The notes under the pieces were generated by a model. It did no database searches, was not told the DNA's origin, and saw only the letters and a list, made by a program, of their open reading frames with translations. Positions 1-5,237 of a stretch of DNA of 5,880 bases are shown piece after piece. This DNA comes from Thermoplasmatota archaeon (GTDB taxonomy: Archaea > Thermoplasmatota > Penumbrarchaeia > Penumbrarchaeales > Penumbrarchaeaceae). The position numbers and the translations under genes were made by a program. The stretch lies in assembly GCA_016929175.1 (NCBI GenBank), contig JAFGJI010000023.1, positions 1 to 5,880 on the forward strand. The letters are read 5' to 3'. Numbering within the stretch: the first letter of the stretch is position 1; each line of letters begins with the position of its first letter.

Positions 1-578
1 GCGGTAAGGAGGTTCAGCAGTGCACCGACGGTCTCCCGGGAACCGAGGTCAATCCCCGCCGAACCGTAAGTGGACAGCAATATCGTTGCAGGAACCGTTA
101 CAAGAAGACCTGCGATCTTCCACGGGCCAAGCCTCTCTCCGAGAAATGGGACCGCAAGGAGTATCGTGAATATCGGCGATACCCCCTGTATCAGCGCTGT
201 AAGGGAAGAAGTGGATCCCGGGTCCATCATCGTCATGCCGAGGTTCTGAAGGATGTTCGGGAGGACCGTGCTGAAGAGGGCAAAGGAGACAACGGTCAAC
301 ATGCCTCTCCTGCCCCTCAGGCCGGCCAACAAGAGGTTATCCTTTCCGATCATCCCCTTCCGACCGGTGAACTTTCCGAGAAAGAAGATCAACGTAAGCA
401 TGAAAACGGAAACCCAGAGAGCACGCAGGAACCCGAGCGTCACGGGAGGGATCACCTCCAGGGCTATCACAAGCCCCCAGAAGCTTGTCCCGAAAAGGAG
501 CATGGAAAGGACACCCAGGAGGGTCATTCTGTCAATGATCCTGCCGCCTGGACCGCTGCCCCGGTTTCCATGAACCAT
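1..578 (-). CDS. EamA/DMT-family membrane transporter, partial (3' end off the left edge)
   Basis: About 192 residues are visible, starting at ATG 578-576 (MVHGNRGS) and running off the left edge. The protein is strongly hydrophobic. Near residues 30-60 it has the N-terminal EamA pattern (FGTSFWGL, then P-P-V-T-L-G-F-L-R-A). A classic EamA half ends near 120-165: GSTSSLTALIQ, SPIFTILLA, FLGERLG, followed by another helix. This is one complete five-helix EamA unit and the start of the second (ETVGALLNLLT). DMT-superfamily proteins are inner-membrane carriers of small metabolites; the substrate cannot be told. An alternative start is Met18 (ATG 527-525), which removes a hydrophilic, glycine-rich leader and begins just before the first membrane helix. 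The gene is transcribed divergently from the ABC operon. Family call is confident, start and substrate are not. Confidence 0.85.
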   Translation of the reverse strand, partial: MVHGNRGSGPGGRIIDRMTLLGVLSMLLFGTSFWGLVIALEVIPPVTLGFLRALWVSVFMLTLIFFLGKFTGRKGMIGKDNLLLAGLRGRRGMLTVVSFALFSTVLPNILQNLGMTMMDPGSTSSLTALIQGVSPIFTILLAVPFLGERLGPWKIAGLLVTVPATILLSTYGSAGIDLGSRETVGALLNLLT

Positions 579-600
579 GTTGACGGAATAACCAACCGGT

Positions 601-609
601 AAATGAAAC
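601..609 (-). promoter_or_regulatory. Weak TATA-like element upstream of the EamA gene
   Basis: Read on the minus strand, TTTCATTTA lies about 26 bases before the ATG at 578. That is the distance expected of an archaeal TATA box for a leaderless transcript. The match is weak and no other element supports it. Confidence 0.25.
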
Positions 610-641
610 TATCAAGGCATGGAGCCTCAAAACCGAAAGGG

Positions 642-647
642 TTTAAT
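642..647 (+). promoter_or_regulatory. Possible TATA box (TTTAAT) for the ABC transporter operon
   Basis: TTTAAT is preceded by a purine-rich CGAAAGGG, resembling a BRE-TATA pair. It is the best TATA-like match in the divergent gap 579-790. It would start transcription near 671 and leave a leader of roughly 85-120 bases before the first permease. A 5-bp inverted repeat (AAACC at 630-634, GGTTT at 640-644) overlaps it. I see no tRNA or other RNA gene in this gap. Confidence 0.3.
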
Positions 648-790
648 CCAGACATCGTCATGAAAGTCCCCGGGATCGAGCAACGATCGCTGACCAGGTT
701 AGGCGAGGGAACATTACGGGTGATCATCTCTTCCCGGGGAGGAACCCGAACCGGGTGAGAGTTGGTTACCAAGGATCAGGGTGTTGGCAG

Positions 791-1477
791 ATGAGGGACA
801 GGGAAGGCAGGCTGGCAACCAGAAAAAAGGCAAGGAAGAGGGGGCCAGATGGAGATCCGAAAAGACTTACCCCCCTCGGGTACATACTCCGGGAGACCTG
901 GAGGAACAGGTCGAGGACGTTCTTCTCGATCACCGGGATCGCCTCCCTCGCCCTTCTGTTCATCCTGTTCTCTTCCATGGATAAGGGCCTGGAGGACTAT
1001 TTCGAGGACGAAAGCGAGGGTGTTCCAAGCGATGAGAGCAAGGAGCTTTTCAAGGTCAAACAGGTCATGGATGACTGGGTCTACCTCATCTCGGTGCTGT
1101 GCTGGGCCTTGATGGTCCTTGTCGTGATGAACACCGCCACGATAACCGTGGTTGAAAGGAAGCTCGAACTCGGGAGCCTCCGGGCAATAGGCATAAGCTC
1201 GGTTCAGGTCTCTTTCCTTGTCATCGGGTCCATGATGCTTATCGTGGCAGCAGGCATAGCGTCAGGTCTGCTCGCATCCCTCGTATTGATCCCCCTTCTC
1301 GATATCGCCAACCTGTCCATGCTCGGAGGGGGGTTGGACCTCCCTCTGGTGTATGACCCGGTTTCCATTCTCAACACCATTCTCCTCGGTCTCGGGTCCG
1401 GCGCCCTTGGTCTTATACCCCCTCTCTTGATGATAATCAGATCATCACCCGTGGAGGTGCTCAGGGATGCCGGATAG
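791..1477 (+). CDS. Small FtsX-like ABC transporter permease (first of pair)
   Basis: This is a 228-residue FtsX/MacB/LolC-type permease. It has a basic N-terminal tail (about 1-40), TM1 at about 44-62, an acidic linker at 63-96, TM2 at about 97-119, TM3 at about 140-170 and TM4 at about 191-216. The family signature after TM2 is clear: V-M-N-T, then VERKLELGSLRAIGISS. The end, SSPVEVLRDAG, is the usual C-terminal 'P-E-L-R' signature. Most family members carry a domain of roughly 200 residues between TM1 and TM2; here there are only about 34. The chosen start is ATG 791, with AGGGTG at 778-783. GTG 755, with GGAGG at 738-742, is an alternative adding 12 residues. The gene overlaps the following ATPase by 11 bases, so the two are probably translationally coupled. 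The transported substrate is unknown. Confidence 0.85.
   Translation: MRDREGRLATRKKARKRGPDGDPKRLTPLGYILRETWRNRSRTFFSITGIASLALLFILFSSMDKGLEDYFEDESEGVPSDESKELFKVKQVMDDWVYLISVLCWALMVLVVMNTATITVVERKLELGSLRAIGISSVQVSFLVIGSMMLIVAAGIASGLLASLVLIPLLDIANLSMLGGGLDLPLVYDPVSILNTILLGLGSGALGLIPPLLMIIRSSPVEVLRDAG
1453..1459 (+). promoter_or_regulatory. Strong Shine-Dalgarno site of the ABC ATPase gene
   Basis: GGAGGTG sits 7 bases before ATG 1467, inside the end of the upstream permease gene. It fixes the ATPase start and shows that internal operon genes here use SD-led initiation. Confidence 0.8.
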
Positions 1478-2201
1478 ACCTCTGATAGAGACCGTTGACC
1501 TTGTAAAGACCTACAGGGTCGGATCCTCGACGGTCAAAGCCCTCGATCATTTCTCCATCGACATCGAGGAGGGGGAAATGGTCGCAATAATGGGACCTTC
1601 CGGCTCCGGAAAGACATCCCTGCTGAACCTGATCGGGGCCCTTGACAGGCCCGATTCGGGCACTGTCCGGGTCAAGAACGTTGAGATCGACAGGCTGGGA
1701 GAAGAGCAGAGGGCACGGTTCAGGAAGCACAACATCGGTTTCATATTCCAGTTCTTCAACCTGATACCATCCCTTACGGCCATCGAGAACGTCCTCGTTC
1801 CTATAATGTTCGAAAAGGAGAAACCAACAAGGAAGGCAGCGGACCTTCTGGAGAGAGTGGGGCTCGGGGACCGCTTCGACCATCTTCCCGGAATGCTTTC
1901 GGGGGGTGAGAGGCAGAGGGTGGCAATAGCCAGAGCACTCATCAACGACCCCCTGATCATCCTGGCGGATGAGCCGACAGGGAATATAGACAGCGAGACA
2001 GCACGTGAGATCGTCTCTCTGTTCAAGGAACTGAACGATGAGGGGAAGACCCTGGTCCTTGCAACACATGACAGACTCGTGGCGGGGAGGGCGAAGGTCA
2101 TGGTCAAGATCAGGGATGGCAGGATGGTCAGGGGGAAAGCGCATTCAAGGGATGGGATGATGAGCCTATCTCCCAAGGAAGGAGGTGGCAGGGAGAAATG
2201 A
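1467..2201 (+). CDS. ABC transporter ATP-binding protein, MacB/LolD type
   Basis: A 244-residue cytoplasmic nucleotide-binding subunit that powers the two flanking permeases. All ABC motifs are present: Walker A GPSGSGKT (43-50), Q-loop Gln95 in FIFQFFNLIPSLTA, signature LSGGERQRVAIARAL (144-158, the common GGE variant of LSGGQ), Walker B LIILADEP (163-170) followed by TGNID, and H-loop ATHD with His201. The FQFFNLIP stretch and TGNID place it with the MacB/LolD/FtsE-like ATPases that pair with FtsX-type permeases, which matches both neighbours. The last 20 or so residues are a polar tail beyond the usual domain end. It overlaps the previous gene by 11 bases and the next by 4 (ATGA). Members of this group act in lipoprotein release, peptide or drug export, or mechanotransmission; which of these applies cannot be told. 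Confidence 0.95.
   Translation: MPDRPLIETVDLVKTYRVGSSTVKALDHFSIDIEEGEMVAIMGPSGSGKTSLLNLIGALDRPDSGTVRVKNVEIDRLGEEQRARFRKHNIGFIFQFFNLIPSLTAIENVLVPIMFEKEKPTRKAADLLERVGLGDRFDHLPGMLSGGERQRVAIARALINDPLIILADEPTGNIDSETAREIVSLFKELNDEGKTLVLATHDRLVAGRAKVMVKIRDGRMVRGKAHSRDGMMSLSPKEGGGREK
2181..2187 (+). promoter_or_regulatory. Shine-Dalgarno site of the second permease gene
   Basis: GGAGGTG lies 10 bases before ATG 2198, inside the 3' end of the ATPase gene. Together with the ATGA stop-start overlap it supports this start and translational coupling. Confidence 0.7.
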
Positions 2202-2884
2202 GCGACAGGCGCCCATCCTTCAACTCCGCCACGTATGCCCTTTCACATCTCAGGCACGATCTTTTCAGATCGACAACCATAGTGATCACCCTTGGCCTCA
2301 CGATAGCCTTCATCCTCCTTACGTCTTCACTGCTCTTCGGACTGGTGAACGAGATCTCCGGGACCGATGAGAAAGCATCCATCCTCGAAGGTCGCATACC
2401 CGGTTCATTATCCATGTTCGAGGAGTTCAGACTGACAGGCAACGAACTATCCGAGGATAGTAAATCTGCTCTCGTGAACTACCTCCTTGTCACTTCGACG
2501 ATCGTGTTCGCTGTGGCACTATTCATAATGTTCAATACCATGTCCATCGCGGTCCAGGAGCGGAGAAGCGAAATAGGGGTTCTCCGCTCCGTGGGCTTCT
2601 CATCCAAGGAGGTCATGAAGATATTCCTCACCGAGGGGGCTGTCATCGGAACGATATCCTTTCTGGGTGCTCTTTTCCTCGGGACCCCTTTCATAGTGAA
2701 CCTTGCCGCGTATCTTATAGACAGGGGGGAGAGCGGTATCTTCTTCGTGCAGCCCGTGATCCCGCTCCAGCTCGTGGTGATCATCGGAGCGTTGACGATC
2801 ACCCTGACGGTCTCGACCACATATCTTGCAATCAGGAAGAACCTTGGCGTCGATCCGGTGGAAATGCTAAGGCCTTCGGGATGA
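2198..2884 (+). CDS. Small FtsX-like ABC transporter permease (second of pair)
   Basis: A 228-residue permease, the same length as the first. TM1 is at about 26-48, a linker at 49-92, TM2 at about 95-118, TM3 at about 143-172 and TM4 at about 189-212. The shared family block is I-M-F-N-T-M-S-I-A-V, then QERRSEIGVLRSVGFSSKEV, and the protein ends DPVEMLRPSG. It is clearly paralogous to the first permease: both share the N-T-x-x-I-x-V-x-E-R-x-x-E-x-G-x-L-R-x-x-G-x-S-S pattern. It too has a linker of only about 44 residues in place of the large extracellular domain. The two permeases probably form a heterodimer around the ATPase dimer. No substrate-binding lipoprotein or membrane-fusion partner is encoded in the window. 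The stop is followed by a 73-base gap and a new promoter, so this gene likely closes the operon. Confidence 0.88.
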   Translation: MSDRRPSFNSATYALSHLRHDLFRSTTIVITLGLTIAFILLTSSLLFGLVNEISGTDEKASILEGRIPGSLSMFEEFRLTGNELSEDSKSALVNYLLVTSTIVFAVALFIMFNTMSIAVQERRSEIGVLRSVGFSSKEVMKIFLTEGAVIGTISFLGALFLGTPFIVNLAAYLIDRGESGIFFVQPVIPLQLVVIIGALTITLTVSTTYLAIRKNLGVDPVEMLRPSG

Positions 2885-2890
2885 CACCCC

Positions 2891-2905
2891 TTCCATTACG
2901 TGGAA
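2891..2905. repeat. Short perfect inverted repeat in the intergenic gap
   Basis: TTCCA-TTACG-TGGAA has perfect 5-bp arms and a 5-base centre. It lies between the permease stop and the translin promoter. It could be a protein-binding site or a weak hairpin; no oligo-T tract follows, so an intrinsic terminator is not supported. Arms this short can occur by chance. Confidence 0.35.
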
Positions 2906-2909
2906 TCCC

Positions 2910-2927
2910 GAGACTATGGAGACTATG
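2910..2927 (+). repeat. Perfect tandem 9-bp repeat directly upstream of the TATA box
   Basis: GAGACTATG occurs twice head to tail (2910-2918 and 2919-2927), ending one base before the TATA box of the translin gene. A 9-10 bp period places both copies on about the same helical face, as for a regulator or BRE-proximal factor site. The repeat itself is seen directly; the regulatory role is inferred. Confidence 0.55.
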
Positions 2928-2928
2928 G

Positions 2929-2935
2929 TTATATA
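2929..2935 (+). promoter_or_regulatory. TATA box of the translin/aminoacyl-tRNA synthetase operon
   Basis: TTATATA is the best archaeal TATA-box match in the window. Its centre is about 26-27 bases before ATG 2958, so the predicted transcription start falls on or next to that codon. This implies a leaderless mRNA and argues against the in-frame upstream ATG at 2916, which lies before the TATA box itself. Confidence 0.7.
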
Positions 2936-2957
2936 CGAGCATTGGATTGTTAACCTG

Positions 2958-3563
2958 ATGTCAGATCTCGATTCCCTGAAGGACCACCTGATCAAGGTGC
3001 TGGATGAGGAGGAGAAGGCTCGGGAAGGGTCCTTCTCCATGTCGCGAGACCTCATCAGGGCCTGCAGGAAGCTGACATCCGAACTCGTACAGGAGAGAGA
3101 GATCGAGATCTCCGAATTGAGAGGCCAGGCGGTAATCCTTACGAAGTTCATCGAAAAAGGAGGCTTGAGACCGGCCTTTGCGGAAGATGCTCTTGCGGAA
3201 TACTGCGAGGTCGAGGTCCTGAGGTCAATTCTGTTCGATGAGGACATCCCCCACCCAGGGTCCCTTGGGATGCCGGAAAGGGCATTCGTCCTCGGTCTAT
3301 GTGATTCCGTGGGAGAGATGAGAAGGATCGCTCTGAACCGGCTGCTTCGGGCCGATCTTGATGGCGCCGCACGGATGTATGAGAAGATGAAGGTGATCGG
3401 ACACGTTATAGAGGGACTTGTCTACCCAAGTGGGATGATACCTTTGAAAAAGAAACAGGATGTTGTCAGGTCCCTTCTTGACAGAACGGGAGGCGAGCTC
3501 GCAGTTGCCAGGTACTCACCGGGCCGGGTCTGGGAGGACATGGGAGGGACCGAAGATGAATAA
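2958..3563 (+). CDS. Translin/TRAX-family RNA-binding protein, probable ribonuclease
   Basis: A 201-residue, almost wholly alpha-helical protein of the translin/TRAX family. Family features in order: an early helix with R-E-G-S-F-S-M-S-R-D-L-I-R (about 22-34), a helix with ALAEYCEVEVL (78-88), then LGLCDSVGEMRRIALNRLLR (112-131), and a C-terminal helix KKKQDVVRSLLDRTGGELA (164-182). Residues E81, E84, D116 and E120 fall in the ExxE and DxxxE patterns that carry the catalytic acids of TRAX, the nuclease subunit of C3PO, so RNase activity is plausible. In eukaryotes C3PO acts on small RNAs, and in Neurospora on tRNA leaders. The start is ATG 2958, because the TATA box predicts transcription starting there; an in-frame ATG at 2916 would add 14 residues. 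The 3' end overlaps the downstream synthetase by 8 bases, so the two are one transcript. Its partner and RNA target are unknown. Confidence 0.85.
   Translation: MSDLDSLKDHLIKVLDEEEKAREGSFSMSRDLIRACRKLTSELVQEREIEISELRGQAVILTKFIEKGGLRPAFAEDALAEYCEVEVLRSILFDEDIPHPGSLGMPERAFVLGLCDSVGEMRRIALNRLLRADLDGAARMYEKMKVIGHVIEGLVYPSGMIPLKKKQDVVRSLLDRTGGELAVARYSPGRVWEDMGGTEDE
3542..3548 (+). promoter_or_regulatory. Shine-Dalgarno site of the SepRS-like gene
   Basis: GGGAGGG lies 7 bases before ATG 3556, inside the translin gene. It decides the start of the synthetase and argues against the in-frame ATG at 3460, which would need 32 extra residues deep in the translin gene. Confidence 0.75.
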
Positions 3564-5145
3564 AGAAGATGCCGGAAAAGGCCACGTCAGGTCCACGAAG
3601 GGCGAGGGCAAGCTGGAGGATATGGTGGAATATTTTTCAGGGATAGGTCACCCGCATCCGATATCTGAGGCCGTTCAGGACCTTAGACAGATGATGCTTT
3701 CGCGAGGGTTCGACGAGGTCCAGACCTCATACTTTCTGCCTCTCAGGGACATCAGACAGCTGACCGGCAACCTTTATCCAGCCTTCATGGATTCGATCTA
3801 CCACCTATCCTGGCTCGGGGTCGGACCGATCCCCCCCAACAAGGATGTCGAAATGGAACTTTTAAAAAAGTTCCCAAACCTGGACCAGGCAGAGCTGTGG
3901 AACATCCTTGATACGATCGATGATGATACCTGCGGGGAGGACCTGCTTCGGACACTTGTCAGGGAGCTGAAGATCACTTACGGGGATGCCATCTCCATAA
4001 TGAACAAGGTACCCGAACTCGCACAAGGGAAGATCGTTTACGAAGAGAATACCCTGAGATCTTTCATGCCGACCTCCTGGATATCGACCCTGGAGGCCAC
4101 ATACGATAGCGGGTCGCTCCCCATCAGGCTTTTCACGGTCGCATCGCTATTTCGCAGGGAACCCGAACAGGACAGCAGGCATATACAGACATACAACGTC
4201 CTGTCACTGGCCATCGTTGACAAAGATATCGATGTAGAGAAAGGGAAACGCATTCTGGGGAGAATATTCGATCAAATGGAATTGAATGATATCAAAATGG
4301 TGGTAAAAAAATATCCATTCCCGTATTTCGAGAGGGGTACGGAGGTCGAGATATTCGGCGGTGACCTGGAACTCGGCACCTGTGGAATTGTTACAGGGAA
4401 CGTGCTGGAGGAGAAGGGGATCACTTCACCCGTATTCATAGCTGAAATAGGGGTGGAGAGAACACTCATGCACAAGCATGGGTACCCGGATATCAGGGAG
4501 CTCTTCTTTCCGCAGTTCTACTCATCATGGAACCTCACCGATGAGGAGATATCCGCATCGATCCGGTACATCAGAAAGCCGCAAACCGAATATGGCAAGG
4601 AGATCTCGAACGCCATTCTAAAATGCTACAAGGAAAGTGCCGGGGACCCCGATGTCAAGCGGAAAGTGGCCTGGAAAGGTTACCTGGTGGCTTCCGAATA
4701 CGGCAGGTTCCTGGTATCGGAAGAGCGTGCGGCAAAGATCCATGTCCATGGCAGACCTGCGGAGGTTATACTGAGGGAGGGGGCTTCCGGTCAGGGCCTT
4801 ACCGGGCCGGCAGCATTCAATGAGATATGGGTAAAGGACGGCGAGATAATCGGGGTTCCACCGGACCTTTCAGACAAGATGGAGGGATCGGGAGCCGTAA
4901 AGACAAACCGAACCTTTGTGAAAGGGTTTGCCAGATCTGCTGCCTGGAAGATCGAGAAGAACATCGACACCGGTCACACCGGCAAGATAATCGACAATGT
5001 GAAGGAACTCGAAGGAGTGAACATGAAACTCAACTCAAAGGCCTTTCAGTACATCCTCAGCCACAAGAAAAGGGTGAACATCCGGGGCCCGGTATACCTG
5101 AAGTTCCTGTTTCGGACCCTTGACCAACCGGAGAACGGGGACTGA
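3556..5145 (+). CDS. SepRS-family class II aminoacyl-tRNA synthetase with altered amino-acid pocket
   Basis: A 529-residue protein, close to the roughly 540 of archaeal O-phosphoseryl-tRNA synthetase (SepRS) and collinear with it. Landmarks: G-H-P-H-P-I (31-36), TLRSFMPTSW (166-175), LPIRLFTVASLFRRE (188-202) containing motif 2, QTYNVLSLAI (211-220), motif 3 GVER (299-302), FPQFYS (318-323), KEISNAI (348-354), AWKG (372-375), a C-terminal domain with LTGPAAFNEIWV (415-426), and NIRGPVYLKF near the end. ATP-binding motif 2 and 3 arginines are kept. By recalled alignment, SepRS pocket positions differ: the H-M-T segment is F170-M-P172, H-S-A-S is N214-V-L-S217, and the Asn before motif 3 is I295. 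So it probably activates something other than phosphoserine, or has lost charging. Its N terminus is shorter than in SepRS. The gene is coupled to translin by an 8-base overlap. Family membership is confident, the name sepS is not. Confidence 0.85.
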   Translation: MNKEDAGKGHVRSTKGEGKLEDMVEYFSGIGHPHPISEAVQDLRQMMLSRGFDEVQTSYFLPLRDIRQLTGNLYPAFMDSIYHLSWLGVGPIPPNKDVEMELLKKFPNLDQAELWNILDTIDDDTCGEDLLRTLVRELKITYGDAISIMNKVPELAQGKIVYEENTLRSFMPTSWISTLEATYDSGSLPIRLFTVASLFRREPEQDSRHIQTYNVLSLAIVDKDIDVEKGKRILGRIFDQMELNDIKMVVKKYPFPYFERGTEVEIFGGDLELGTCGIVTGNVLEEKGITSPVFIAEIGVERTLMHKHGYPDIRELFFPQFYSSWNLTDEEISASIRYIRKPQTEYGKEISNAILKCYKESAGDPDVKRKVAWKGYLVASEYGRFLVSEERAAKIHVHGRPAEVILREGASGQGLTGPAAFNEIWVKDGEIIGVPPDLSDKMEGSGAVKTNRTFVKGFARSAAWKIEKNIDTGHTGKIIDNVKELEGVNMKLNSKAFQYILSHKKRVNIRGPVYLKFLFRTLDQPENGD

Positions 5146-5160
5146 TCGAGGTCCTATCCA

Positions 5161-5176
5161 TTTTCAAGTTTCTTTC
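5161..5176 (+). terminator. T-rich tract, possible archaeal terminator after the synthetase gene
   Basis: TTTTCAAGTTTCTTTC begins 16 bases after the stop codon of the SepRS-like gene. Archaeal polymerase can terminate at oligo-T stretches without a hairpin. The runs are short (up to four T), so this is only a candidate. Confidence 0.4.
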
Positions 5177-5187
5177 GGCCAACCCCC

Positions 5188-5198
5188 AAGGGACCCTT
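5188..5198. repeat. Palindrome overlapping the recJ-like promoter
   Basis: AAGGG-A-CCCTT is a perfect inverted repeat with 5-bp arms. Its right arm runs into the TATA-like TTTAAA, covering the BRE position. A repressor bound there would block TBP/TFB, but the site is short and may be chance. Confidence 0.35.
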
Positions 5199-5202
5199 TA
5201 AA
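5197..5202 (+). promoter_or_regulatory. TATA box (TTTAAA) of the recJ-like gene
   Basis: TTTAAA follows CCC in the 92-base gap between the synthetase stop and the recJ-like start. It predicts transcription starting near 5226, just before ATG 5238. The recJ-like gene is therefore probably transcribed on its own rather than as part of the synthetase operon. Confidence 0.5.
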
Positions 5203-5237
5203 CCTAGGGGCTTTGAATGATGAGCGGTGATACGAAT

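Noticed and set aside
253..573. Plus-strand open frame of 106 codons opposite the EamA gene
   Set aside because: Rich in Arg and Pro, with no domain; the minus-strand translation is a convincing membrane transporter.
674..688. GATCG-AGCAA-CGATC hairpin in the divergent gap
   Set aside because: Perfect but only 5 bp, with no T-tract or conserved motif; no reason to treat it as a riboswitch or terminator.
660..758. A 32-codon open frame (MKVPGIEQRS...) whose TGA overlaps the GTG at 755
   Set aside because: The GTGA overlap is suggestive of a leader peptide, but there is no Shine-Dalgarno, and the only TATA-like element (642-647) would start transcription after its ATG. Probably chance.
524..772. 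Minus-strand open frame of 82 codons between the EamA and permease genes
   Set aside because: It overlaps the start of the EamA gene in another frame, has no recognisable domain, and would occupy the divergent promoter region.
1461..2144. Long minus-strand open frame (about 227 codons) opposite the ABC ATPase, and a second at 1547-2176
   Set aside because: They are antisense shadows of a gene with every ABC motif intact. Their translations show no domain, no credible start signals, and a composition driven by the opposite strand's codon bias.
3556..5145. Simple annotation as O-phosphoseryl-tRNA synthetase (sepS) or as a pyrrolysyl- or phenylalanyl-tRNA synthetase
   Set aside because: Overall collinearity is with SepRS, not PylRS or PheRS, but the phosphate-binding residues do not match SepRS, so the functional name would overstate what the sequence supports.
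5146..5237. Possible tRNA or small RNA gene next to the synthetase
   Set aside because: No T-arm GTTCRA-type motif or cloverleaf pairing can be drawn; the gap is explained by a T-rich tract, a palindrome and a TATA box.
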